Notes: a model not told the origin generated them from the letters alone. DNA of 49,197 bases from CAYPZU01 sp964415395 (GCA_964415395.1 CAYPZU010000006.1:1-49197); one strand, 5' to 3'; positions 1-8,628 are shown, numbered from the stretch's first letter. Program-made: numbers and translations.

Positions 1-2
1 CG

Positions 3-3000
3 ATCGGCTCGGAAATTCTCCTCGCTGTAGAAGGCAAAGAGCGGGTTTACCTACGGCCAAGCCATGAAATTTCAGGATCCCTCAATCAAGCCGGTAAAAT
101 CCAGGGGCTTGCGGTGGAGCTGCAGTCGCAAGGCTCTCCTTACGCTTGCGCCATTCGAGCTGCCGGAGAAATTGAAGCTGGGCAAATCGTTCAAGAGGGG
201 GGCAGAATTCTCTTAAAAGCACAAAAGGGAACTGTTGAAATCGAAGGAAAGCTAACAGCCCCCTCGATCTGGGCGACAGCAGAAGAGATTCTTGTGTTTG
301 AAAACGCCCGACTCGATGCAAGCGGGAAAGGCGGGGGCGGCGAAATTTTTATCGGCGGGGGAATAAAGGGAAGCAACCCGGATGTCCCAAACGCCGCCAT
401 TACCTACGTTGCCGAGGGCGCTAAACTGTATGCTAATGCTCAAGAAGAGGGAGAGGGCGGCAAGATCGTCATTTGGTCAAACGAAAAAACCTACTATGCA
501 GGACATTTAGAAGCAAAAGGGAAGAGCAGCGGCGGGTTTGCGGAAGTATCGGGACATGCGCTGAACTTTTTCGGTACATCAGATTTAAGATCCGAGCAAG
601 GACCTGTCGGGACACTCCTTCTTGACCCGCACAACATCACCATTGTGGCAGCAGGCGGCGCCTACACGCCTCCCTATTCTTTCGCAACAACGCCGGCTGT
701 CGATGTGACAATAGATGGCGCCTCCCTGGCTGCGGCGATCAATGCTGGCGCAGTCATATTGCAGTCCAACACAGATACAATCTTCAATGACACCGTGACA
801 ACAGCCGCTCCTGTTGGAAGCCTCACCGTTCAAGCCGGGAGATCGATCAGCTTTACCGCTTTAGGCGTGCTAACCCTAAATAGCGCCCCTTTCACTGCGA
901 CGATCAACGATGCAGGGGCCATTATAGCCAACCGCGATGCGGTACCCCCTGAAGCTTCGTTTTCCACCGTGGCTGGCTCTTCGATCACTTCTACATCGGG
1001 AAATATCAACATTAATTTCGGCGGGTTCACAACAGTCGGCGTTCCTCCTGGCGGATTTGTCAATATCAGCGGGGGAACCATTTCTTCGACTTCCGGGATA
1101 ATCAATATTTCCGGCCAAGGATATGGGGGTGCGGCAGTTGTGCCAGCTAATACAGGGATCACAATGTCGGGGGCCTCCCTGATCAGTTCTGGCGGAGCCA
1201 TAACCTTAACAGGAACTGGCGGAGATGCAACTGTCAACGCGCCGAACGGGATCTCTCTTGGAGGAACCGCTACAGTTCAGGCTACCGGAGCTGGAAATTT
1301 AACGATGACAGGTTCTGTCGGCGCCGGCGCGACAACGGGAACTACAAGCGGAATCACCGGGACAGGAACCGTAATCATCGAATCGACTGCTGGCTCATCG
1401 GGAAATATTCAGATTACAGGTTCGACAGCCGCTACAGATGCTATAGGAACCAATCGGGGAACAAGTTTTACCTCGACGATTCGATCGCTCGGAACAGGAA
1501 CATTAACTATTGATGGAACTGGAAGCCCTAATTCCAGCGGCGCCGCAAACGATGGAGTCTTTTTTACGAGCCCCGCTCGCATCTCCTCAGTGAATGGAAA
1601 TATCCAACTGAATGGAACTCGAGGAGGGATTATGGCATCAAACGCTAGCCAGTCCGTCGAATTAGTTGGAAATGTCTTGATCACCGCAACCGGACCTGCA
1701 GGGGTCAATATCCAAGCAACAACAGGAACGAATCCGTCTGGGGGGAATTGTTCAGGGTTTGTTATGAATGGAGCGGGAGGCACTCAATGCTTAATATCAA
1801 CTGTTGATGGGGACATCATCTTGAATGGAACAGGAAGTTCTGGCGTTAGCTCATCCAGTTATGGAGTTCATATGTTGAACTGCTCCTTTCCAGCGAATGC
1901 TGGCCTTAGGACAACTGGGGCCGGAAATGTTCAGATTACAGGTCTTGGCTTGTCCGGCAATATGACCCGCGGCGTTGAAATGGAAAATAGCACCATTATT
2001 GCTAGCGGTACAGGACAAGTAACAATCAACGGAACAAGTACATCTACCGGCGCAGGACAAGCAGTCACAGGATTTAGCTTTACTGTAACAGCGCCCCAAA
2101 CCAACTTTATTAGGACAGCAAACGGGAATATCACCATTACTGGAATCGGAGGCGGAGGAGGGGGAAGCCAAGAAAGCAATGGAGTTTATGTTTCTGGAGG
2201 CGCGATCGTCGGAAGCGCTGGAATTATTGAAAGTTTGGGTGCTGGCGTCATTACCCTTACAGGAACTTCGCCTGGAGCATCAGCAAATGGTGATAATAGA
2301 GGAGTGATGCTTGATATTAACTCAATCGTTCGTTCGACTGGAACGGGAGCCATTAACATAACAGGAACAGGTTCTTCCTCTGGAGGTCCAGGCAATCATG
2401 GAGTTTCTATCTCCGGAGGCATTATGGGAATCGGAAGCGGAGGACAAGTTCAATCTGTAACAGGTCCAATTACAATTATCGGTCAGGGACAGGGGGCCAA
2501 TCTCAATAATTCCGGCGTATTTGTCGGTTCATTCGGCGACGTTCTCTCCACAGGTTCAGCAACGATCAATATCCAGGGAACCGGCGGAAACGGATCGCAG
2601 AACAATAATGGGATAGAAGTTACCGGAACAGGCTCTTCAATCACATCTTCAGGAACAGGTACAGTCACTTTACTAGGTCAAGGGGGCCCTGGCAGTTTAG
2701 CAGCAGCCAGTCAAAACCAAGGGATACGCGTCGACAACAACGGGATCATCACCTCAGTCACTGGCAACATAGTTGCCACAGGAACAGGCGGTGGGAATGC
2801 GACGGGAAATAACAACATAGGCATTGACGTCGATAGCGGCGGCGATATCACAAGCACGGGCTCAGCTTCTCTGATCTTAGTCGGAAATGGAGGAAACGGA
2901 ACGACTGCCAATAGCGGCATCCAAGTCGACGGGGTAGGCTCTACCATCTCCGCAACCGCCAACGGAGCTATCTCACTGACAGGAAATGGAAGTACGCAGG

Positions 3001-4595
3001 CTACAGCGACCTCGCAAAACCAAGGCATTCGACTCACGAATTCAGGACTCGTTACAGCAGTCAACGGCAGCATTACCGCCAACGGAACAGGCGGCGGCAA
3101 TGGAGCTGGGACCAATAACGTTGGAATCGATATCGAATCGTCCGGTCAAATCACCTCAACCGGGAGCGCCTCGATCGCTGCAACAGGCACGGGGGGAGCT
3201 GGAGCCGGAACCAATTACGGAGTTCAAATCTCTGGACTTCTATCTCGTGTTTCCTCCAGCGCAACAGGACCTATTTCAGTGGCCGGAAATCACGGAGCTG
3301 CGACACTCGAAGATATCGTAATTGAATTATCCGGTTCTATCCTCTCCTCTACAAGCGCCCCGATTTCTTTGTCCGCAAACCTTTCAGATCTTTTGATCCA
3401 GGATGCCGGGAGCGTTTCCTCGAATGGAACCGGGACAGTCGCTGCCGCTGCAGCCAACGACGTGCGTCTTGAAGGGGGAGCTGGAGCAAGCCAGTTCGCT
3501 GAAATCAACCTGACGGATGGAGACGCCGTTATTTCCGCCGGAGGAGACGTTATTCTTACAGGAGGTTCAGGAACAGGCTCTTATGCTCAAATCGGGAATA
3601 ATACATTTGCTGCTGTGCCCGCTACAGCGAACATCACCGTCGCCGCCGGGGGGAACGTCGTAGTAGACGGAACGGATCAAGATGGCTACGCGATCATAGG
3701 CCACGGCAATCCTGAATCATTGAACCCACTCAATTTATCCGGGAACATCACAGTTCAGGCCTTTGATGTCCTGATCGACGGCGCCGATGCAGGCCCTGGC
3801 GCCTATGGATTTGGGCAGATCGGGCACGTGAATGCTCTAGCCTTTGCAACGAATCTATCGGGAAATATCCTGATCGATGTAACCAACGACATCGTTCTGA
3901 CCGGTGGAACATCAGCAGCCACTGCATATGCGAGAGTCGGGCATGGAGGATTGATAGCCGGCGTCGCGCCAACAGTCAGTGGGAATATCTTGATGATTGC
4001 CGACGTCGACATCATTCTGAACAGCAACCCTACAGGACAAGCTCAAATCCAGAATTTGGGCGCCGGAAGCGTAACTTGCGTCGTGGACGACCTTTTCCCC
4101 ACCTCCTGCTTTTTTGGGCCGGGACAGTTCATCCTTTCCGCCGACTCCCTCGTTGATACAACAGGAGGCCAGCTCCGCCTTTACACTGTGATGCCAGGCC
4201 AAAATACAATCAGTGAATTGATCAACGGCGCAGCTTTTGCTCCAGGGCCATTCAACGTAAATAGCGCCACTGAAACCTGGTCCACCTACTATCCCTCGGG
4301 AGCATATGGAGGGGCTGCTTTCAATTTCTACTATAAAATCCCCTGCATTATAGATGAGATCGTCACTGAAATCGTATCCGATCTGGCGATCGACAATTCC
4401 CAATTGTCAATGCTTCTGCCCGTATTCCTCCCTTTTATCTATGAAAATTACCCCTATCATCCAAAAGTATGCATCCACGATTGGGTCGAAGAAAATCTCA
4501 GGATAGCGAAAAACCGCCCTCGTGCTGAAGACACCGATTGCGAGCCCACATTTATCCGGTTCGAGTCAATGATTTTTGAAAACTTCTTAAAATAA
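3..4595 (+). CDS. TpsA-type two-partner secretion exoprotein (FHA-like), 5' end outside window
   Basis: Large secreted beta-helix protein of the filamentous-haemagglutinin/TpsA type. The frame is open from base 3 with no stop, so the gene begins upstream; the GTG at 114 is only an internal Val codon. About 1530 residues are visible. The first 200 match the end of a haemagglutination-activity/TPS region: GGRILLKAQKG, GGKIVIWS and the hallmark GTLLLDPHNITI. The rest is Gly/Thr/Ser/Asn-rich with rung-like repeats (GTG..ITGTG, N.GI.V.G), including a 102-residue tandem repeat. The C-terminal 180 residues lose the repeats and carry several Cys. The next gene, 12 bases on, encodes the matching TpsB transporter, which supports export across the outer membrane and an adhesin or surface role. 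The target is unknown. It is not a chlamydial Pmp: no FxxN repeats and no autotransporter barrel. Family call is firm; function is inferred. Confidence 0.88.
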   Translation: MGSEILLAVEGKERVYLRPSHEISGSLNQAGKIQGLAVELQSQGSPYACAIRAAGEIEAGQIVQEGGRILLKAQKGTVEIEGKLTAPSIWATAEEILVFENARLDASGKGGGGEIFIGGGIKGSNPDVPNAAITYVAEGAKLYANAQEEGEGGKIVIWSNEKTYYAGHLEAKGKSSGGFAEVSGHALNFFGTSDLRSEQGPVGTLLLDPHNITIVAAGGAYTPPYSFATTPAVDVTIDGASLAAAINAGAVILQSNTDTIFNDTVTTAAPVGSLTVQAGRSISFTALGVLTLNSAPFTATINDAGAIIANRDAVPPEASFSTVAGSSITSTSGNININFGGFTTVGVPPGGFVNISGGTISSTSGIINISGQGYGGAAVVPANTGITMSGASLISSGGAITLTGTGGDATVNAPNGISLGGTATVQATGAGNLTMTGSVGAGATTGTTSGITGTGTVIIESTAGSSGNIQITGSTAATDAIGTNRGTSFTSTIRSLGTGTLTIDGTGSPNSSGAANDGVFFTSPARISSVNGNIQLNGTRGGIMASNASQSVELVGNVLITATGPAGVNIQATTGTNPSGGNCSGFVMNGAGGTQCLISTVDGDIILNGTGSSGVSSSSYGVHMLNCSFPANAGLRTTGAGNVQITGLGLSGNMTRGVEMENSTIIASGTGQVTINGTSTSTGAGQAVTGFSFTVTAPQTNFIRTANGNITITGIGGGGGGSQESNGVYVSGGAIVGSAGIIESLGAGVITLTGTSPGASANGDNRGVMLDINSIVRSTGTGAINITGTGSSSGGPGNHGVSISGGIMGIGSGGQVQSVTGPITIIGQGQGANLNNSGVFVGSFGDVLSTGSATINIQGTGGNGSQNNNGIEVTGTGSSITSSGTGTVTLLGQGGPGSLAAASQNQGIRVDNNGIITSVTGNIVATGTGGGNATGNNNIGIDVDSGGDITSTGSASLILVGNGGNGTTANSGIQVDGVGSTISATANGAISLTGNGSTQATATSQNQGIRLTNSGLVTAVNGSITANGTGGGNGAGTNNVGIDIESSGQITSTGSASIAATGTGGAGAGTNYGVQISGLLSRVSSSATGPISVAGNHGAATLEDIVIELSGSILSSTSAPISLSANLSDLLIQDAGSVSSNGTGTVAAAAANDVRLEGGAGASQFAEINLTDGDAVISAGGDVILTGGSGTGSYAQIGNNTFAAVPATANITVAAGGNVVVDGTDQDGYAIIGHGNPESLNPLNLSGNITVQAFDVLIDGADAGPGAYGFGQIGHVNALAFATNLSGNILIDVTNDIVLTGGTSAATAYARVGHGGLIAGVAPTVSGNILMIADVDIILNSNPTGQAQIQNLGAGSVTCVVDDLFPTSCFFGPGQFILSADSLVDTTGGQLRLYTVMPGQNTISELINGAAFAPGPFNVNSATETWSTYYPSGAYGGAAFNFYYKIPCIIDEIVTEIVSDLAIDNSQLSMLLPVFLPFIYENYPYHPKVCIHDWVEENLRIAKNRPRAEDTDCEPTFIRFESMIFENFLK
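2631..3242 (+). repeat. tandem 102-residue repeat inside tpsA (two units, period 306 bases)
   Basis: Two in-frame units begin at 2631 and 2937. Both run GS-x-I-S/T..., then SQNQGIR, then a TGTGGGN/NGTGGGN stretch, then N-N-x-GID, then a DITSTGSAS/QITSTGSAS element and end in GI/GVQ. The DNA has diverged, so this is an old duplication kept at protein level. A third, degenerate copy may follow from about 3243. Shorter units of about 48-50 residues precede it. Confidence 0.75.
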
Positions 4596-4607
4596 GGCAT
4601 AATCTAA

Positions 4608-6251
4608 ATGAAAAAAATTTCAATTGCCGCAATTTTATGCCACGCACTCGCTTTATTTGGCGCCGACCAGGATCCTTCCTCTGTTGCGATCCCTGTCGTC
4701 TGTTCCTTATTCTTAGAAGGAGGAAATTGCGGCCCTGTTGAAGAAATCGAAGGGTTTTCCTATTGCGATTTAGATCTTCCTAAAACCGCCGAACATATCG
4801 CTAACTACTTGAAGCCTTTTTATCTGAACAGGAGTCTAACTCTCGAAGACCTCGCAACGCTAAAAATTGAAGTAGGAAAATATTTCTACCAAAACGGACG
4901 TCCTTTTGTCCGCGTTGCGATTCCAGAACAGGACGTAAGCGAAGGAACCCTTCGGCTAATTGTCACAGAAAGCAAAGCAGGCGCCATCTGCACGCAGGGA
5001 AACAAATATTTCTCATCTAAATTGCTTCTCAACTATATCCGGACACAATCAGGAGAACCGATCCAAGAGCGGCCGATCGGCAATGATTTATACATGCTGA
5101 ATACCAACCCGTTTCATCAGGTCGATATTCTCTACTCCCCTGGAATGGAGCCCGACACCACAGATATCACCTTGCAAGTGTGGGATCGGAGACCCTGGAG
5201 AATCTATAGCGGTTTCGACAATACGGGAATAGTAGGAACAGGACGGATCCGGTGGCTGGCCGGCTTCGAATTGGGAAATATGTTCTGGCTCGACCATGTA
5301 TTTAATTACCAATACACCTCTTCTCTTGATTTTCATGAATTCCAAGCCCATACCGCTCAATATGTAGCCCCCCTCTCGTGGCATCATACTTTAAGCCTCT
5401 ATGGAGGGTACGCGGAAGTCCATGCCGATCTGGAATTCCCTGGAGGCGGGAATACTGGCCGAAGCTACCAGGCAAGCCTCCGCTATGAAGTACCGATGGC
5501 ATCCGACCAGTTTCTCCGTTACCAATCGATCTTCGGATTTGATTTCAAAAGGACAAACAGCGCGATCTTCTTCCAGGAAATCCCTTCCAGCCTCCCTACA
5601 ACCCCATTCACCTTTACCAAGAACGTCAACCTGACCCAATTCATTTATGGTTGGCAGCTTCTCTACCAAACGAACAACCATAATCTCCAATGGTTTATTA
5701 ATGGATACGTATCGCCGGGGAAATGGATTTCCGATCAGACAAACAGCGACTATGAATCGATCCGCCCTGGAGCAAAAAATCATTGGGTCTATGGAAACAC
5801 AGAACTCGTCTACGAATACAAGCTCCCCAGAGATCTCTTCCTCCATCTTCGCTGCGTTGCGCAGCTCTCTTCCCAAAATTTACTTCCGAGCGAACAGCTT
5901 CCTCTAGGCGGGTATAACTCTGTCCGCGGATACGATGAGAGGCAGGAAAGCAAAGACTCGGGTATTCTCGCTCGGATTGAGCTTCGATCCCCTCTTTGGC
6001 CCTTTATTTTTAACGATAAATTCAATCGATACCAACTAATCGGATTCCTCGATTACGGCTGGGGAACGAACCACACCCCTTACCCATCAGAGCCCAAAGC
6101 AGACTGGATGCTGGGAGTCGGACCAGGGTTCCGCTACACCTGGAGTCCCTATATTACAGTTCGATTTGATTGGGGTTTCAAACTTCACGAAAGACCGTTT
6201 TATACTGGTGGATCAAGCCAAGGTCATTTCGCTGCAATCGGGTCGTTCTAG
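4608..6251 (+). CDS. TpsB-type outer-membrane transporter (ShlB/FhaC family)
   Basis: 547-residue Omp85-superfamily pore that secretes the TpsA encoded just upstream. It has a cleavable signal peptide (residues 1-18, ending LFGAD), a POTRA-type periplasmic region (about 50-210) and a 16-strand-type barrel with alternating aromatic residues to the C-terminus. The superfamily motif VRGY is at residues 439-442, preceded by LPLGGYNS. The usual extreme C-terminal aromatic is present: the protein ends in Phe (IGSF). An AAGG-type ribosome site sits in the 12-base gap after tpsA, so the two are almost certainly one operon. Length matches the family (about 550). Chlamydiaceae lack such systems as far as I know, so this is an accessory or lineage-specific trait. 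Confidence 0.92.
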   Translation: MKKISIAAILCHALALFGADQDPSSVAIPVVCSLFLEGGNCGPVEEIEGFSYCDLDLPKTAEHIANYLKPFYLNRSLTLEDLATLKIEVGKYFYQNGRPFVRVAIPEQDVSEGTLRLIVTESKAGAICTQGNKYFSSKLLLNYIRTQSGEPIQERPIGNDLYMLNTNPFHQVDILYSPGMEPDTTDITLQVWDRRPWRIYSGFDNTGIVGTGRIRWLAGFELGNMFWLDHVFNYQYTSSLDFHEFQAHTAQYVAPLSWHHTLSLYGGYAEVHADLEFPGGGNTGRSYQASLRYEVPMASDQFLRYQSIFGFDFKRTNSAIFFQEIPSSLPTTPFTFTKNVNLTQFIYGWQLLYQTNNHNLQWFINGYVSPGKWISDQTNSDYESIRPGAKNHWVYGNTELVYEYKLPRDLFLHLRCVAQLSSQNLLPSEQLPLGGYNSVRGYDERQESKDSGILARIELRSPLWPFIFNDKFNRYQLIGFLDYGWGTNHTPYPSEPKADWMLGVGPGFRYTWSPYITVRFDWGFKLHERPFYTGGSSQGHFAAIGSF

Positions 6252-6289
6252 TTGTTCAAGCCCACCGCGCGACACGTTGTTGGGCAAAC

Positions 6290-6316
6290 GGGGGAAAGGA
6301 CTCCATCCTTTCCCCC
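6290..6316. terminator. perfect 11-bp hairpin downstream of tpsB
   Basis: Inverted repeat 6290-6300 / 6306-6316 (gggggaaagga, loop ctcca, tcctttccccc), 39 bases after the tpsB stop. There is no T-run behind it on the plus strand, so it may be an mRNA 3'-end stabiliser or a factor-dependent terminator rather than a classical one. Confidence 0.5.
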
Positions 6317-6332
6317 AAGCCCCCTTTCCTGG

Positions 6333-6450
6333 CAGGCGTGCGCTCCGCCACGCCTGGGACGCCCTCGCGCTGGCCGAAAAGCCCATGCTACCGCCTCCCC
6401 TGCGGGGTGCACCCTGGGCGGCGATTTTTTTCGGGTTCAACCGAAAAAAA
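6333..6450. repeat. three further consecutive stem-loops (part of a six-hairpin intergenic array)
   Basis: Stem-loops at 6333-6356 (caggcgtg/cacgcctg), 6391-6421 (ccgcc/ggcgg enclosing cccc-tgc-gggg) and 6425-6450 (tttttttcgg, loop gttcaa, ccgaaaaaaa; perfect 10 bp, T-rich on either strand, so a good bidirectional terminator candidate). No coding frame here looks real. Confidence 0.55.
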
Positions 6451-6466
6451 TTCTCGTCCCTCTACG

Positions 6467-6514
6467 AAAAGCCAAGCAGTTGGCTTTTCTTTCGATCAAT
6501 TTTGCAAGCAAAAT

Positions 6515-6516
<2 letters not shown>
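6467..6516 (-). terminator. two hairpins at the 3' end of tRNA-Leu(UAA)
   Basis: 6497-6505/6508-6516 (caattttgc-aa-gcaaaattg) begins inside the tRNA 3' end, and 6467-6475/6480-6488 (aaaagccaa-gcag-ttggctttt) follows. On the minus strand the second ends in TTTT. They probably terminate the tRNA transcript. Confidence 0.5.
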
Positions 6517-6598
<82 letters not shown>

Positions 6599-6610
6599 AG
6601 AGAGAGAAAG

Positions 6611-6639
6611 ATTCTAAAACGGGAAAGAAAAGAAGGCAA
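6611..6639 (-). promoter_or_regulatory. sigma66-type promoter of tRNA-Leu(UAA)
   Basis: Minus strand: -35 TTGCCT (6634-6639), 17-base spacer, -10 TAGAAT (6611-6616), then about 12 bases to the tRNA 5' end. The promoter overlaps the T-rich tail of the terminator of the gene upstream. Confidence 0.7.
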
Positions 6640-6663
6640 GCCCGCAGAGGAACCTCTGCGGGC
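6640..6663 (-). terminator. terminator of the Arg-rich hypothetical gene
   Basis: Perfect 11-bp inverted repeat gcccgcagagg-aa-cctctgcgggc starting 8 bases after the stop codon at 6672. On the minus strand it is followed by a pyrimidine/T-rich run (TTGCCTTCTTTTCTTT). Confidence 0.8.
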
Positions 6664-6671
6664 ATTTAAGA

Positions 6672-7433
6672 TTATTCTTCGGTTCCGCCTTCATCGTCGG
6701 AATCGTTCGCTTTAGGAGCTTTAATGTCTTCATCATGCTCGAAAAGAGACTCCTCGAAGCTTGTCTTCTCTTCCGGTTGGGAAGAAAGATCCTCAGCTGG
6801 CTTATAACGGCTCAGATTGTCTTTGATCAGGGTTGGGGGCGGAGGAAAGAGCTTCGAGATAAAGGAGGGAGCCTTGACCTCTTCGCCTTCGAATTGGGGC
6901 GCTGGAGCGCCTTTATGAGGCTCGTAAGGAGCGTCGGGAGAGCGGCCGTCTTCCGGAGGCTGTGCTGGGAGAGGACGATCGCGCATATCCTGGTCGTGGC
7001 GGTCGCGGCCGCGGCGGCCGCGGCGGCGCTTGTCGCGCTTCCGGTCCATCTGGGAACGGTCGTGCTGAGGGCGCTGCGATTCTTGCTGAGGAGGGGATTC
7101 CTGAGATACAGGCTCTTCCTCGCGCGGCTCGCGAGGAGGACGGGGAGGTGCTTCCCGTCCGCCGCCAATCTTGATCGAGCGGTCGGTCGTGACGTTCTTG
7201 AGAACCATGCGGGTCTCTTTGAGCTCGAGGATCTCATAGTCGCTCACAGGGACGAGAAATGCCTTGGGGCGCTCTTGAGAGCGGAAAAAGAAAGAATGGC
7301 CGAACGAGACAACCTCGACGGCGTCGACGAAATAGTCTTCCTGGCCGTTGCCTTTGCTATTCCTTACGACAAGCTTACATCCTTCTCTTGGGGTGATCAC
7401 CGTTTCGATGATCGGTTCGCGTGTATAATTCAC
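6672..7433 (-). CDS. conserved chlamydial hypothetical with Arg-rich, disordered middle (CT504 position)
   Basis: 253 residues, function unknown. Residues 1-90 look folded (IETVITPREG, FFFRSQERPKAF, YEILELKETRMVL). Residues about 95-175 are Pro/Glu/Gln/Arg-rich with a strongly basic RKRDKRRRGRRGRDRH patch. The tail is acidic (EHDEDIKAPKANDSDDEGG). The basic patch suggests binding to nucleic acid or to an acidic partner; this is inference only. It lies directly downstream of gapA on the same strand, the position of CT504 in C. trachomatis, and is likely co-transcribed with gapA because only 54 bases separate them. No signal peptide or membrane segment. High G+C gives long antisense open frames here, which I discount. 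Confidence 0.8.
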   Translation of the reverse strand: MNYTREPIIETVITPREGCKLVVRNSKGNGQEDYFVDAVEVVSFGHSFFFRSQERPKAFLVPVSDYEILELKETRMVLKNVTTDRSIKIGGGREAPPRPPREPREEEPVSQESPPQQESQRPQHDRSQMDRKRDKRRRGRRGRDRHDQDMRDRPLPAQPPEDGRSPDAPYEPHKGAPAPQFEGEEVKAPSFISKLFPPPPTLIKDNLSRYKPAEDLSSQPEEKTSFEESLFEHDEDIKAPKANDSDDEGGTEE

Positions 7434-7487
7434 TGGATATACCGTAATTTAAATGGTTCTCGGAGTGGAGCATTGGAATTGGGCGTT

Positions 7488-8501
7488 TCATTCTTTCGAT
7501 GCCATATGCTCCAGCAGGTCGACGACGCGGTGGGAGTACCCCATCTCGTTGTCGTACCAAGCGATTAGTTTATAAAAACGGCTGTTCAGCCCGATGCCTG
7601 CGAGTTTGTCATAAATGCAGGAATAGGGGTTGCCGATAAAATCTGAAGAAACCAGCTGCTCATTGGTCGTCGCAAGGATGCCTTTGAGGTTGGTCTTGGC
7701 CGCCTGGTCCATCGCGTTCCCGATCTCTTCGTAGGTCGTGTCGCGCGCAAGGCGGACCGTAAGGTCGACGGCCGATACGTCGGGAGTAGGCACGCGGAAG
7801 GCCATGCCGGTTAACTTGCCTTTCAATTCCGGGAGACAGAGAGTCACCGCCTTAGCGGCTCCTGTCGAAGACGGAATAATGTTGATGCCGGCTGCCCGGC
7901 CGCCGCGCCAATCCTTGTGGGATGGGCCGTCGACAGTCGGTTGGCTGGCAGTTAAAGAGTGGACCGTAGTCATCAGCCCTTCCTCGATGCCGAAAGCGTC
8001 GAGGAGAACTTTGCAAAGAGGCGCCAGGCAGTTCGTCGTGCACGAAGCGTTGCAAAGGACGAAATCCTTTTTAGGGTCGTACTTGAGATGATTCACGCCC
8101 ATGACATAGGTGGGCATGTCGTCTTTGCCTGGGGCAGTAATAAGGACTCGTTTGGCTCCAGCGGCGATGTGCTTTTTAGCGTCATCTACATGCGTGAAGC
8201 GTCCAGTCGACTCGACAACGTAGTCGACCCCATTCTGCTTCCAGGGAAGCTGAGTTGGATCTTTTTCCGAAGCGACAAGAATTTTCTTCCCGTCGATCAC
8301 AAGAAAGTTGCCTTCTGAAGAAACCGATTTGGGATACGTGCCGTGAACCGTGTCGTGCTTGAACAGGTACGCCAGATTGTCCGGAGGAACTAGGTCATTG
8401 ATCGCCACGACTTCGAGCTGAGGTCTTTGGAGAGCGGTGCGGAGAACCAACCGGCCAATGCGGCCGAACCCATTAATTGCGATCTTCTTGGGCATAGTCA
8501 A
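7488..8501 (-). CDS. gapA: glyceraldehyde-3-phosphate dehydrogenase, class I
   Basis: 337 residues. NAD-dependent oxidation and phosphorylation of glyceraldehyde 3-phosphate in glycolysis, cytosolic. N-terminal Rossmann signature INGFGRIGR, catalytic site ASCTTNC with Cys at residue 154, and the C-terminal WYDNEMGYSHRV. Two in-frame ATGs (MTMPKK) allow a start at 8501 or 8495; the second matches the family better. It sits just after the ribosomal operon terminator and has its own promoter, so it is a separate unit, as in C. trachomatis (CT505). Confidence 0.97.
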   Translation of the reverse strand: MTMPKKIAINGFGRIGRLVLRTALQRPQLEVVAINDLVPPDNLAYLFKHDTVHGTYPKSVSSEGNFLVIDGKKILVASEKDPTQLPWKQNGVDYVVESTGRFTHVDDAKKHIAAGAKRVLITAPGKDDMPTYVMGVNHLKYDPKKDFVLCNASCTTNCLAPLCKVLLDAFGIEEGLMTTVHSLTASQPTVDGPSHKDWRGGRAAGINIIPSSTGAAKAVTLCLPELKGKLTGMAFRVPTPDVSAVDLTVRLARDTTYEEIGNAMDQAAKTNLKGILATTNEQLVSSDFIGNPYSCIYDKLAGIGLNSRFYKLIAWYDNEMGYSHRVVDLLEHMASKE

Positions 8502-8543
8502 AGTTCCTCAGGTACAGGAATTTTGGGGCGTTAAAAAAACGTT

Positions 8544-8572
8544 AGAATAGCCCATTTTTCTGAGTTTGTAAA
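8544..8572 (-). promoter_or_regulatory. sigma66-type promoter of gapA
   Basis: Minus strand: -35 TTTACA (8567-8572), 17-base spacer, -10 TATTCT (8544-8549). Predicted start about 35-40 bases before the gapA ATG. It lies between the rplQ terminator and gapA. Confidence 0.75.
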
Positions 8573-8574
8573 GC

Positions 8575-8614
8575 AATAAAAAACCGCTTACCAAGCGAAA
8601 GCTCGATAAGCGGT
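8575..8614 (-). terminator. rho-independent terminator of the ribosomal protein operon
   Basis: 15 bases after the rplQ stop. Stem ACCGCTTA (8607-8614) pairs with TAAGCGGT (8583-8590), with an inner GAGC-TTTC-GCTT stem, followed by TTTTTTATT on the minus strand. Classical form. Confidence 0.92.
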
Positions 8615-8628
8615 GCAGGAAAGGAGGA

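Noticed and set aside
114..116. GTG as start of the tpsA gene
   Set aside because: The same frame is open upstream to base 3 and encodes sequence typical of the family (VYLRPSHEISGSL), so this is an internal Val codon.
2986..3321. Second plus-strand frame of 111 residues inside tpsA
   Set aside because: Repetitive DNA of tpsA leaves other frames open; no ribosome site or recognisable protein.
3..4595. Chlamydial polymorphic membrane protein (Pmp)
   Set aside because: GGAI appears a few times, but there are no FxxN repeats and no C-terminal autotransporter barrel; a TpsB partner follows.
6735..7568. 277-residue plus-strand frame opposite the Arg-rich gene and the gapA end
   Set aside because: Product of high-G+C third positions in the real minus-strand genes; low-complexity Ala/Arg/Leu content.
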